Position numbers and translations under genes: made by a program
DNA from: an uncultured Clostridia bacterium
GTDB lineage: Bacteria > Bacillota > Clostridia > Christensenellales > Borkfalkiaceae
Direction of reading: 5' to 3'
DNA length: 6,096 bases
NCBI GenBank assembly: GCA_947174955.1
Contig: CAMWKX010000083.1
Coordinates: 1-6,096 of the forward strand
Notes under the pieces: generated by a model
Database searches by the model: none
What the model saw: the letters and a program-made list of their open reading frames with translations, nothing else
What the model was told of the DNA's origin: nothing
In this document: piece after piece, positions 1-5,169 of the stretch
Numbering within the stretch: the first letter of the stretch is position 1
Layout of the letters: each line of letters starts with the position of its first letter

Positions 1-173
1 GCGCAGTTACCGCTCATTCTTCTGGGAAGCATTTTGCCCGACTCGGTAACGAACTTCTTCAGACGGTTAATGTCCTTGTAGTCAATCTCCGCTACCTTTT
101 CCTGACAGAATATGCAGACCTTTCTGCGGGGAGCCTTTTTATAGCTCTTTTTAACAGTTGTCTTCTCTTCCAT
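1..173 (-). CDS. rpsR: 30S ribosomal protein S18, 3' end cut by window edge
   Basis: S18 binds the 16S rRNA platform of the 30S subunit as a heterodimer with S6. The first 57 residues are visible. After a basic N-terminus come VCIFC (C20, C23), IDYKDINRLKKF (about 30-41) and ESGKMLPRRMSGNC (44-57), which match the conserved S18 core; about 20-30 residues lie beyond the left edge. The CxxC pair plus C57 in SGNC marks the cysteine-containing, presumably zinc-binding, form of S18 rather than the cysteine-free form. The ATG at 173 has a good Shine-Dalgarno, AGGAG, 7 nt upstream. It is the third gene of rpsF-ssb-rpsR and starts 34 nt after the ssb stop, with no promoter seen in the gap. The identification is firm from sequence; zinc binding is inferred from the family. 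Confidence 0.95.
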   Translation of the reverse strand, partial: MEEKTTVKKSYKKAPRRKVCIFCQEKVAEIDYKDINRLKKFVTESGKMLPRRMSGNC

Positions 174-207
174 TTTAATTCTCCTATTTAATGTCGCCCC
201 TTTTTAA

Positions 208-636
208 TTAAAAGGGAATGTCGCTGTCGTCGTCGAACGACTGCAATGCGGGTTTGTTCGAACCTCTGTTTCCGCCGCGCGCGGGTGCGGGTGCGTCAAC
301 GTTGTCGAATCCTTCGGAATTCCTCGGCGTTAAAAATTCAACGTCCTGCGCGATAATGTCCACGGCAGTGCGCTTTGCACCCGTGCTGTCCTCGAAATTT
401 CTCAACTCTATGGTGCCCGATACCGCAACCTTGTTGCCCTTTTTGGCATAGCGCGAAACCGTTTCCCCAAGACCGCGCCACGCGGTAACGTTGAAGAAAT
501 CCGTCTTTCTTTCGCCGTCGGCGCCCGAATAATTTCTGTTAACCGCAATTGCGAAACGGCAGATTGATACGCCGCCGCTCGTTTCGGTGAGTTCGGGGTC
601 GCGCGTGAGATTACCGATTAAAAAAACCTTGTTCAT
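208..636 (-). CDS. ssb: Single-stranded DNA-binding protein SSB
   Basis: SSB coats single-stranded DNA in replication, recombination and repair, and recruits partner proteins through its C-terminal tip. The 142-residue protein has a complete OB-fold at about residues 1-103: the opening MNKVFLIGNLTRDPEL, then FAIAVNR, TDFFNVTAWR (W53 and F47/F48 are likely base-stacking aromatics) and KVAVSGTIE. A Gly/Asn/Pro-rich flexible linker (104-133) follows, then the acidic tip DDDSDIPF (135-142), the classic partner-binding motif. The length is a little short but normal for clostridial SSBs because of the short linker. The ATG at 636 is 10 nt after the rpsF stop, and its AAGGA ribosome binding site overlaps that stop (TAAGGA), which suggests translational coupling to rpsF. 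As the middle gene between S6 and S18 it sits in the standard bacterial arrangement. It is probably the housekeeping SSB. Confidence 0.98.
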   Translation of the reverse strand: MNKVFLIGNLTRDPELTETSGGVSICRFAIAVNRNYSGADGERKTDFFNVTAWRGLGETVSRYAKKGNKVAVSGTIELRNFEDSTGAKRTAVDIIAQDVEFLTPRNSEGFDNVDAPAPARGGNRGSNKPALQSFDDDSDIPF

Positions 637-646
637 TTGTCTATCC

Positions 647-928
647 TTACTTTTTCGTTGTCATTCTTCTTAAAACTTCCGCGGTTAAGCCTGCAACTCT
701 GTCAAGCTCTTTAACCACTGCGCTTTCGGCTTCGAAAGTCATTAAAACGTAATAGCCGTCGGACTTATAATTGATGGGATAAGCCAACTTTTTTACGCCC
801 CACTTGTCGGTGGAAACGACTTTGCCGCCGTTAGACGTCACGATACCCTCGAACTTGGAAACCAGAGCTTCCTTAGCTTCGTCGGCAACGCTTGCGTCCA
901 AAACGTAAAGCATTTCGTAAGTTTTCAT
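647..928 (-). CDS. rpsF: 30S ribosomal protein S6
   Basis: S6 pairs with S18 on the platform of the small ribosomal subunit. From the chosen ATG at 928 the protein is 93 residues, normal for the family. It opens MKTYEMLYVLD, the usual first beta strand (typical YE.mYil). It then carries WGVKKLAYPINYKSDGYYVL and MTFEA, the signature core with the conserved LAYPI and GYYV segments, and ends in a short basic tail. An in-frame GTG at 937 would add three residues, but that codon lies inside the Shine-Dalgarno (GGGAGGTG at 942-935) and can be excluded. The GGAGG is 8 nt before the ATG, a strong site. First gene of the rpsF-ssb-rpsR operon, with a near-consensus promoter and structured leader upstream. 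Control by the S6:S18 complex binding this leader is known in other bacteria and is inferred here. Confidence 0.97.
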   Translation of the reverse strand: MKTYEMLYVLDASVADEAKEALVSKFEGIVTSNGGKVVSTDKWGVKKLAYPINYKSDGYYVLMTFEAESAVVKELDRVAGLTAEVLRRMTTKK

Positions 929-1001
929 AATTTTCACCTCCCGGACTTAATCGGCGTATCAACTACGATACGCAAGGCATTGTGCGCGTTAAAGTGCGCG
1001 C
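929..1001 (-). promoter_or_regulatory. rpsF operon leader, candidate S6:S18 autoregulatory RNA
   Basis: From the predicted transcription start near 1001 to the rpsF ATG the RNA is about 73 nt and can fold. Hairpin 1 is GCGCG/CGCGC (1001-997 with 988-984, 8-nt loop) at the 5' end. Hairpin 2 is the perfect 7-bp stem GCGTATC/GATACGC (973-967 with 960-954, loop GTAGTT). A CCG triplet follows directly at 954-952, and a second CCG lies at 944-942 next to the Shine-Dalgarno. In other bacteria the S6:S18 complex recognises a CCG triplet in a bulge flanked by a hairpin and a basal stem upstream of rpsF. The hairpin plus CCG agrees with that. The basal stem is weak here: GCCTT with GAGGT of the ribosome binding site, or CTT with AAG, are the best I can draw. 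The role is therefore inferred. Confidence 0.5.
935..942 (-). promoter_or_regulatory. Ribosome binding site that fixes the rpsF start
   Basis: Read on the minus strand the site is GGGAGGTG, ending 6 nt before ATG 928, with the GGAGG core 8 nt away. The GTG that would open a longer reading frame at 937 is part of this site, so the ATG at 928 must be the true start. The segment GCCTT at 978-974 could pair with GAGGT here (C-G, C-G and U-A plus wobbles), a possible way for the leader to hide the site. Confidence 0.85.
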
Positions 1002-1007
1002 TTTTAT

Positions 1008-1036
1008 ATATTACAGTAATAATTTTTAATTGTCAA
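1008..1036 (-). promoter_or_regulatory. Promoter of rpsF-ssb-rpsR
   Basis: On the minus strand TTGACA (1036-1031) is followed by exactly 17 bp and TAATAT (1013-1008). The -35 is a perfect sigma-A consensus and the -10 matches 5 of 6. Transcription should begin near 1003-1001. The -35 begins only 20 bp after the stop codon of the upstream gene. A strong housekeeping promoter suits a ribosomal protein operon. Confidence 0.85.
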
Positions 1037-1056
1037 ACGATTTTTGCCGTCAACTT

Positions 1057-3612
1057 TTACTCGGCAAGAAGATGGTTGACGACAAGGTTGATAAGGTTGG
1101 CGAGCTTCATTTCACCGAGCGTTACGCCCTCGCTTTCGTTCGACGTCAGCTCACCGTCGGCGTTTACGTATTGGTTGACAAGCTTTATCTTCTTATTAAG
1201 CTGTGCATCCGTGGCATTGACTACTCCCGCCTTGGCAAGTTCGGAAAGCGTTGCGTCGTTTACGCTGTCCGCGCACGCCGCAACCATATTGTTGAAGTTG
1301 TTCATCGTGTACGCCTTTTCTTTGCCGTTCTTATAAAGCACGAGCCGCCACATCCCCTTCGCCTCGCCGTAGGTGTAGAAAGTACCCGCGTTGAACTGCT
1401 GTTCGGTAAGATGCCCCAGCGCGTCGTCCTTTTCCGTTTCGTCCGTCAGCGCGTCCGCCTGCGTATGGTCGAGAATGAACGCTTCTCCTTCCTTTACGTA
1501 GTACAGCCATTCCGCGTTATACTCGGTTGCAAGCGCGGGCTCGGCGTTCTTACCTACCTTGTACACTTCCTCGGCATAGACCATCTGAATATACAGCTCG
1601 TCGATTGCCGAAGTCAGTTCGGTCAACTTGTGGTCTTTGAGCTGACGCAGTATCGCGCTTTCCTCGATTTTGTCCGCGTCCATAACTTCGCGCACCGTCA
1701 GCTCCTCTATGCGGTTTGCCATCTGGGAAAGCCTGGTGTCCTTTATCGCGCCGAGCATAGGGCTTTCGCTGCCGTCCAGATTGAGCACGTCGCCCACGGT
1801 CAGAGCGTCGGCAAAGCCGTTTACGCGGTCACCCACGTTGTTCACCTTGGTGCCGCCGACGACGACTCTGTTGCCCTCGTCGTCGTAGTACACTACCGCG
1901 GTTATATTTTCCGAGCCGCCGCTTTCCTCGGTGGCAATATAGCATTCCCTTTCCTCACCGCCGACGTTAATTTTGCCTGCATATCTGAACCCTTCGCCTA
2001 CGTTCTGTTCCTTTATCCCTGTTACGCCGTATGCGAGATAAGCCATAATCGGCTCGTCGACGCTCACGTCCATAAGCACGGTTATGGGCATATTGTTTGC
2101 AAGAGCGGCTACGTCCTTTACCTTTACGCCGTCGATTTCAGAGCCGTCGGCGCCGACGACCTCGGCTATATATCTGCCGTCTATGTCAAGCTTGACGGTT
2201 ACGATCTGCTCGTCTTCGCCGTCCTTGTCGTAGACCGCAGTGTACGTGTTGTCGCCGTTGGACTGCAAATCGGAAATTTTATAGGCGATATAGCACATTA
2301 CCTTGTTGCTCGGCGAAACGTCGGACAGGAAAGTGCTGACTTCCAGGTCGTTGATAATTTCGTCGATGCCCTCGCCGCGGAGAAGCGAACCGAGAGTCGT
2401 AGTGCCGAAAATCTTTTTGATGTTGCTGTCGCCCTGCATAACGTCCGCAACGAGTATGGAATCGAGGGGCGAGAATGGGTCGGCAATTATGTCGTACAGC
2501 GTGAGCGCGTCGAGCTGCACGAGCTTATTTTCGCTGTCGCGGAAATAGTTCTTGCCGCTGTACGTCTTTAACAACCACCTTTCGTTTTCATCCTTTTCGG
2601 TATAGTAATAATTTCTGGCGAACTGCGCGTCATAGGAACAGTCGTCCGTCGAAGCGGATATCGCCGCATAATCGAGCGTGAATTTACCGTCGTTGGGTTT
2701 CACGGCGATAAACACCGTATCTTCGCCGTACTCTATCGGCTGGAATTTATACGTCTTGCCGTTGTCGTCTTCCTTGGTAACTTCTCCCGCCGAATAATCG
2801 GCTTGCTCTATTCCGTTCTGCGTTACTTTGCAGGGAACGTAGTAAAGAATTTTACGTTCGTATTCCGTGCCGTTGTCCTCGAACGTGCCCGCGTCGCACA
2901 GCCAGTCCTCGCTCAGTCTTTCGAAGCGTCCGCCGTATCCTTCCACATTCGCGTCGTTGCCGCTGTAATCTATGCGGAAATATTCGCCGTCGCTGTTCAT
3001 AAAGTAATCGTACATAACGGGCAATTTAAGCTCGCCATCTCTTCTGCCGTCGGAGTAAGTTACCGCGGCGTAGTCGCACTCCGAGCCCATAACCAGCGTC
3101 TTGACGAGAAGGTTCGGATCGTCGCCGAGCACGCCCAGCTTTTCCAAAAGCGGCGCGGTTTTGACGTTCATAACGCTTTCCGATAAAACCTGCGCGAGGT
3201 TCATCAAGGGGTTGCTTTCGAACTCCCTGTGGTCGATTTCGATATAGTCGTCCGCGATACCGTAAAAGGCGTCGAGAAGCTTTTGCGTGGCGGGGATAAG
3301 ATGGTTTATGTCGTCGAAGCTCTTGCCGACTATCGCCAACTCGCCGTTTTCGAACACAAGCCCCTTTACGCCCGAGATAAGCTCTTTGAGGTTGGAAACG
3401 CCGCCGTTTTCGGTGTCGGTGTTGATATAGATATTGTTTCCGTCATCGTCCTTGTTGTTAATGCCGATGGTTGCCATAACGGTGTCGAGGTCCTTGTTGA
3501 CGACGAACCAGTAAACGCCGAAAATCGCCCCGACCTCGACTAAGATTGCGAATATAAATCCAAGCAGGAACGCTATTATTCCCGTTACGAGTTTTGACCC
3601 GCCTTTTGACAT
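1057..3612 (-). CDS. Membrane-anchored 851-residue repeat protein, family not recognised
   Basis: I do not recognise a named family. The N-terminus MSKGGSK is basic and is followed by a hydrophobic stretch at about 8-38 (a single acidic residue, E26). This looks like an uncleaved signal anchor that places the remaining 810 residues outside the membrane. No LPxTG sorting signal, lipobox or obvious catalytic motif was seen. The outer part is acidic and rich in Asp, Glu, Gly, Tyr and Asn. It contains two tandem units of about 85-95 residues (426-509 and 510-603), then two helical units of about 35 residues (604-672). Short L-T-x-x-[DE] segments recur near 370, 604, 638 and 830. A Cys is scattered every 60-100 residues. 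The ATG at 3612 has GAGAGG about 7 nt upstream and its own promoter. It lies between cca and rpsF on the same strand. A structural, adhesive or envelope role is a guess from architecture only. Codon and base composition look like the neighbours, so there is no sign of recent transfer. Confidence 0.85.
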   Translation of the reverse strand: MSKGGSKLVTGIIAFLLGFIFAILVEVGAIFGVYWFVVNKDLDTVMATIGINNKDDDGNNIYINTDTENGGVSNLKELISGVKGLVFENGELAIVGKSFDDINHLIPATQKLLDAFYGIADDYIEIDHREFESNPLMNLAQVLSESVMNVKTAPLLEKLGVLGDDPNLLVKTLVMGSECDYAAVTYSDGRRDGELKLPVMYDYFMNSDGEYFRIDYSGNDANVEGYGGRFERLSEDWLCDAGTFEDNGTEYERKILYYVPCKVTQNGIEQADYSAGEVTKEDDNGKTYKFQPIEYGEDTVFIAVKPNDGKFTLDYAAISASTDDCSYDAQFARNYYYTEKDENERWLLKTYSGKNYFRDSENKLVQLDALTLYDIIADPFSPLDSILVADVMQGDSNIKKIFGTTTLGSLLRGEGIDEIINDLEVSTFLSDVSPSNKVMCYIAYKISDLQSNGDNTYTAVYDKDGEDEQIVTVKLDIDGRYIAEVVGADGSEIDGVKVKDVAALANNMPITVLMDVSVDEPIMAYLAYGVTGIKEQNVGEGFRYAGKINVGGEERECYIATEESGGSENITAVVYYDDEGNRVVVGGTKVNNVGDRVNGFADALTVGDVLNLDGSESPMLGAIKDTRLSQMANRIEELTVREVMDADKIEESAILRQLKDHKLTELTSAIDELYIQMVYAEEVYKVGKNAEPALATEYNAEWLYYVKEGEAFILDHTQADALTDETEKDDALGHLTEQQFNAGTFYTYGEAKGMWRLVLYKNGKEKAYTMNNFNNMVAACADSVNDATLSELAKAGVVNATDAQLNKKIKLVNQYVNADGELTSNESEGVTLGEMKLANLINLVVNHLLAE
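1597..1803 (-). repeat. Two helical repeats of about 35 residues
   Basis: Residues 604-637 and 638-672 of the 851-residue protein both begin L-T-V-x-[DE]-V. Both continue through an acidic segment (D, E, S) to a hydrophobic-K-D pair (AIKDTRL and QLKDHKL) and end in I-[ED]-E. The pattern looks like short amphipathic helical hairpins. The opening L-T-x-x-[DE] also occurs at about 370 and 830, suggesting more, degenerate copies. Confidence 0.55.
1804..2337 (-). repeat. Two tandem protein-level repeats of 84-94 residues
   Basis: Residues 426-509 and 510-603 of the 851-residue protein align from their first residues. TFLSDVSPSNKVMCYIAYKI and TVLMDVSVDEPIMAYLAYGV share T, L, D, V, S, M, Y, A and Y at matching positions. 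Each then has a beta-rich stretch with acidic turns and ends with a V-K-V or T-K-V segment before the next T-V start. The similarity is at protein level and divergent, not a recent DNA duplication. Confidence 0.6.
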
Positions 3613-3627
3613 AAAACTACCTCTCCC

Positions 3628-3645
3628 GCAAAACCTGCGTTTTGC
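3628..3645 (-). other. Stem-loop in the 5' leader of the 851-residue gene
   Basis: The minus-strand RNA reads GCAAAAC, loop GCAG, GTTTTGC: a perfect 7-bp stem with a 4-nt loop. It lies between the predicted transcription start (about 3648) and the ribosome binding site, so it sits almost at the 5' end of the message. It could protect the mRNA end or modulate access to the ribosome binding site just downstream. It is not followed by a T-run, so it is not a terminator. Confidence 0.55.
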
Positions 3646-3654
3646 ATCGTCTTA

Positions 3655-3683
3655 ATTATACTATACGCGCGTGTAAAAGGCAA
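3655..3683 (-). promoter_or_regulatory. Promoter of the 851-residue gene
   Basis: On the minus strand TTGCCT (3683-3678; 4 of 6 matches to TTGACA) is followed by exactly 17 bp and a perfect TATAAT (3660-3655). The predicted start is near 3648, giving a leader of about 36 nt before ATG 3612. It starts 22 bp beyond the cca stop codon. A weak AT-rich inverted repeat (3682-3703) overlaps its upstream edge. Confidence 0.7.
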
Positions 3684-3705
3684 ATTATTAACGCCGATAA
3701 TTTTT

Positions 3706-5052
3706 TTACTGCCCGCGGCGCGCCAGTGCGTATTTTATTAACCTTTCTTTCTCGTTTAATACGTTGCCGATTGCACATTCGCCGAGCAGCATTTTTAAGG
3801 TTTTCGCCGTTTCGTCGGGGCATATTCCCGCACCAATCAGTTCGTCGCCCCTTACTTTCAGCTCCTTTAAAGTGAAAGGCACGCCCTCGCTTTTCATTTT
3901 TTCATATATGTCTTTCCACTTTTTAACGCACGGCGCAACGGACAAATCGTCCTTGCACGCGGAAAAATCCGCCTGCTTTAAAAGGAGCAGCTCGTCGAAA
4001 ACCGCAAGATTTGCCACGATAAACTTGCGCACCTTGTTCTCCGACGCCGCGCCCGACAAATCGTACATATGCCACCGCACGAGCTCGCATACCCTTGCCG
4101 TTACCTTAGAGGGCACGCGCAGTCTTTTGCAGATGTTTTCCGCAATGACCGCGCCCTCCTCTTCGTGGCGGGCGAACCTGCCGTAATTGATTTGACAAAA
4201 GGGCTTGCCGACGTCGTGCAAAAGCGCAGCAAGGCGGATTTCTGGCGGGGCGTACAGTACGCACTTCAAAGTGTGTTCGAGCACATCGTGGCTGTGGAAA
4301 TCCCTGCGCTGATACATATTGTCGCCGAGCGCAAGCTCTGGCAATATGCGGGCAAGCACGCCCGTTTGTTTCAAAAGTTCGAGCCCTTTATACTGCGCGC
4401 CGTCCACGCCGTACTTCAAGTCGGCGTGCAGAATGGCGTTGAGCTCCGCCCATATCCTTTCCGCCGCGATATCGTCGATGAGTTCGCAGTTTTCCCGCGC
4501 GCCGTCTATACATTCTTCCGTTGGAGTAAACCCGGTTTGCGCGGCGATACGGCAAAGGCGCATCAACCTCAGCCCGTCCTCGCCGAACACCTTTTTGGCT
4601 TCGACCACGGTCGTCACGCGCCTGTTCATTATATCGTCAATGCCGCCCAGCGGGTCGACGAATTTTTGCCCCGCGATATCGTAATACACCGCGTTGCACT
4701 TAAAGTCACGGCGGCGGGCGTCGCTTGCGATATCGTCGGTGAAGAACACCTCGACGGGCGAGTGCGTGCCCCGAACATACCTGTCCGTGCGGAAAGAAGT
4801 GAACTCGTAGTCTTTTCCGTCCGCGCTCATCAAAACCGTGCCGGTGTTCTTATAGACCGCCGAAACGGTCAACCCGACCGACTTTGCCGCGGCGCAGACC
4901 TCGTCCGCAGAGAGGGGCGCGCAGATATCCAAATCGCCGCACCCGAGCGACAATCCCGCTAAAAAGTCGCGGCACGCCCCGCCGACAACGTACAGCGGTT
5001 TGTTCAGCGCGGCGGCGAGCGTTTTAAGTTTTGTGGGGATTATATTCTGCAT
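3706..5052 (-). CDS. cca: CCA-adding tRNA nucleotidyltransferase with HD domain
   Basis: The enzyme builds or repairs the 3' CCA end of tRNAs from CTP and ATP without a nucleic acid template. The 448 residues show the class II nucleotidyltransferase head: GGACRD (24-29), the metal-binding DLD (D40, D42), RRRDFKCNA (113-121), DPLGG (133-137), and EDGLRLMR (148-155), the ExxR-type site that selects C or A. A helical tRNA-binding middle follows, then an HD phosphohydrolase domain with H253/H255/D256, LLHDVGKP (H279, D280), H295 and H338. The length fits HD-containing bacterial CCA enzymes. The start is ATG 5052, the only Met near the conserved fold. Its Shine-Dalgarno is weak: AGGGA sits 12 nt away, farther than usual. 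It is transcribed from the divergent promoter shared with the lipid kinase. A poly(A) polymerase of the same superfamily is the alternative and cannot be fully excluded from sequence, but a lone cca-type gene in this kind of genome makes CCA addition most likely. Confidence 0.93.
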   Translation of the reverse strand: MQNIIPTKLKTLAAALNKPLYVVGGACRDFLAGLSLGCGDLDICAPLSADEVCAAAKSVGLTVSAVYKNTGTVLMSADGKDYEFTSFRTDRYVRGTHSPVEVFFTDDIASDARRRDFKCNAVYYDIAGQKFVDPLGGIDDIMNRRVTTVVEAKKVFGEDGLRLMRLCRIAAQTGFTPTEECIDGARENCELIDDIAAERIWAELNAILHADLKYGVDGAQYKGLELLKQTGVLARILPELALGDNMYQRRDFHSHDVLEHTLKCVLYAPPEIRLAALLHDVGKPFCQINYGRFARHEEEGAVIAENICKRLRVPSKVTARVCELVRWHMYDLSGAASENKVRKFIVANLAVFDELLLLKQADFSACKDDLSVAPCVKKWKDIYEKMKSEGVPFTLKELKVRGDELIGAGICPDETAKTLKMLLGECAIGNVLNEKERLIKYALARRGQ

Positions 5053-5087
5053 ATTGGCTCAAATTCCCTGCTTTATTCAGTTTTAAC

Positions 5088-5116
5088 ATTATAGCAAATT
5101 TATAAAACTATTGCAA
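5088..5116 (-). promoter_or_regulatory. cca promoter, leftward half of a divergent pair
   Basis: On the minus strand TTGCAA (5116-5111; 4 of 6 matches) is followed by exactly 17 bp and a perfect TATAAT (5093-5088). TGC directly before the TATAAT forms an extended -10. The predicted start is near 5081, giving a leader of about 28 nt. The -35 is the same 6 bp used by the rightward promoter. Confidence 0.75.
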
Positions 5117-5127
5117 TCCTTGCAATA
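5109..5127. repeat. 19-bp perfect inverted repeat at the divergent promoter
   Basis: TATTGCAA and TTGCAATA are 8-bp arms around TCC. The left arm holds the TTGCAA that serves as the -35 of both flanking promoters. The size, symmetry and position are those of a dimeric repressor operator that would silence both promoters, but no regulator gene is visible in the window. It might also simply be AT-rich promoter DNA. Confidence 0.6.
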
Positions 5128-5139
5128 ATAATGTATAAT
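5111..5139 (+). promoter_or_regulatory. Lipid kinase promoter, rightward half of a divergent pair
   Basis: TTGCAA (5111-5116) is followed by exactly 17 bp and a perfect TATAAT (5134-5139). The predicted start is near 5146-5148, leaving a leader of only about 22-24 nt before ATG 5170. TTGCAA is its own reverse complement, so one hexamer can read as a -35 in both directions. Confidence 0.75.
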
Positions 5140-5169
5140 ATTTTGTGAGTTTTACAAGAGAGAAAAATT

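Noticed and set aside
982..1000. Direct repeat GTGCGCG-TTAAA-GTGCGCG in the rpsF leader as a regulator site
   Set aside because: The same bases are better explained as the GCGCG/CGCGC hairpin at the transcript 5' end, since alternating GC sequence matches itself in both orientations.
1044..1067. Inverted repeat TTGCCG/CGGCAA over the stop codon of the 851-residue gene as a terminator
   Set aside because: The stem is only 6 bp with a 12-nt loop, and the minus-strand sequence after it is AAATCG, not a T-run.
1030..2571. A 513-codon open frame on the plus strand, opposite the 851-residue gene
   Set aside because: Its product has runs of Val, Arg, His and Tyr typical of an antisense shadow, shows no domain and has no ribosome binding site. 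The minus-strand frame has a promoter, a ribosome binding site, a membrane anchor and coherent repeats.
3682..3703. Inverted repeat AAATTAT/ATAATTT after cca as a terminator
   Set aside because: The 7-bp stem has no G-C pair and is followed on the minus strand by GCCTTTTAC rather than a clean T-run. It is too weak, and it overlaps the next promoter's -35.
4069..4962. A 297-codon open frame on the plus strand, opposite cca
   Set aside because: It is antisense to a gene with all class II nucleotidyltransferase and HD motifs, and its own product is low-complexity and unrecognisable.
3706..5052. Poly(A) polymerase instead of CCA-adding enzyme
   Set aside because: The two share the same fold and motifs. 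The HD-containing layout and Gram-positive context favour CCA addition, so I kept cca and recorded the alternative in the entry.
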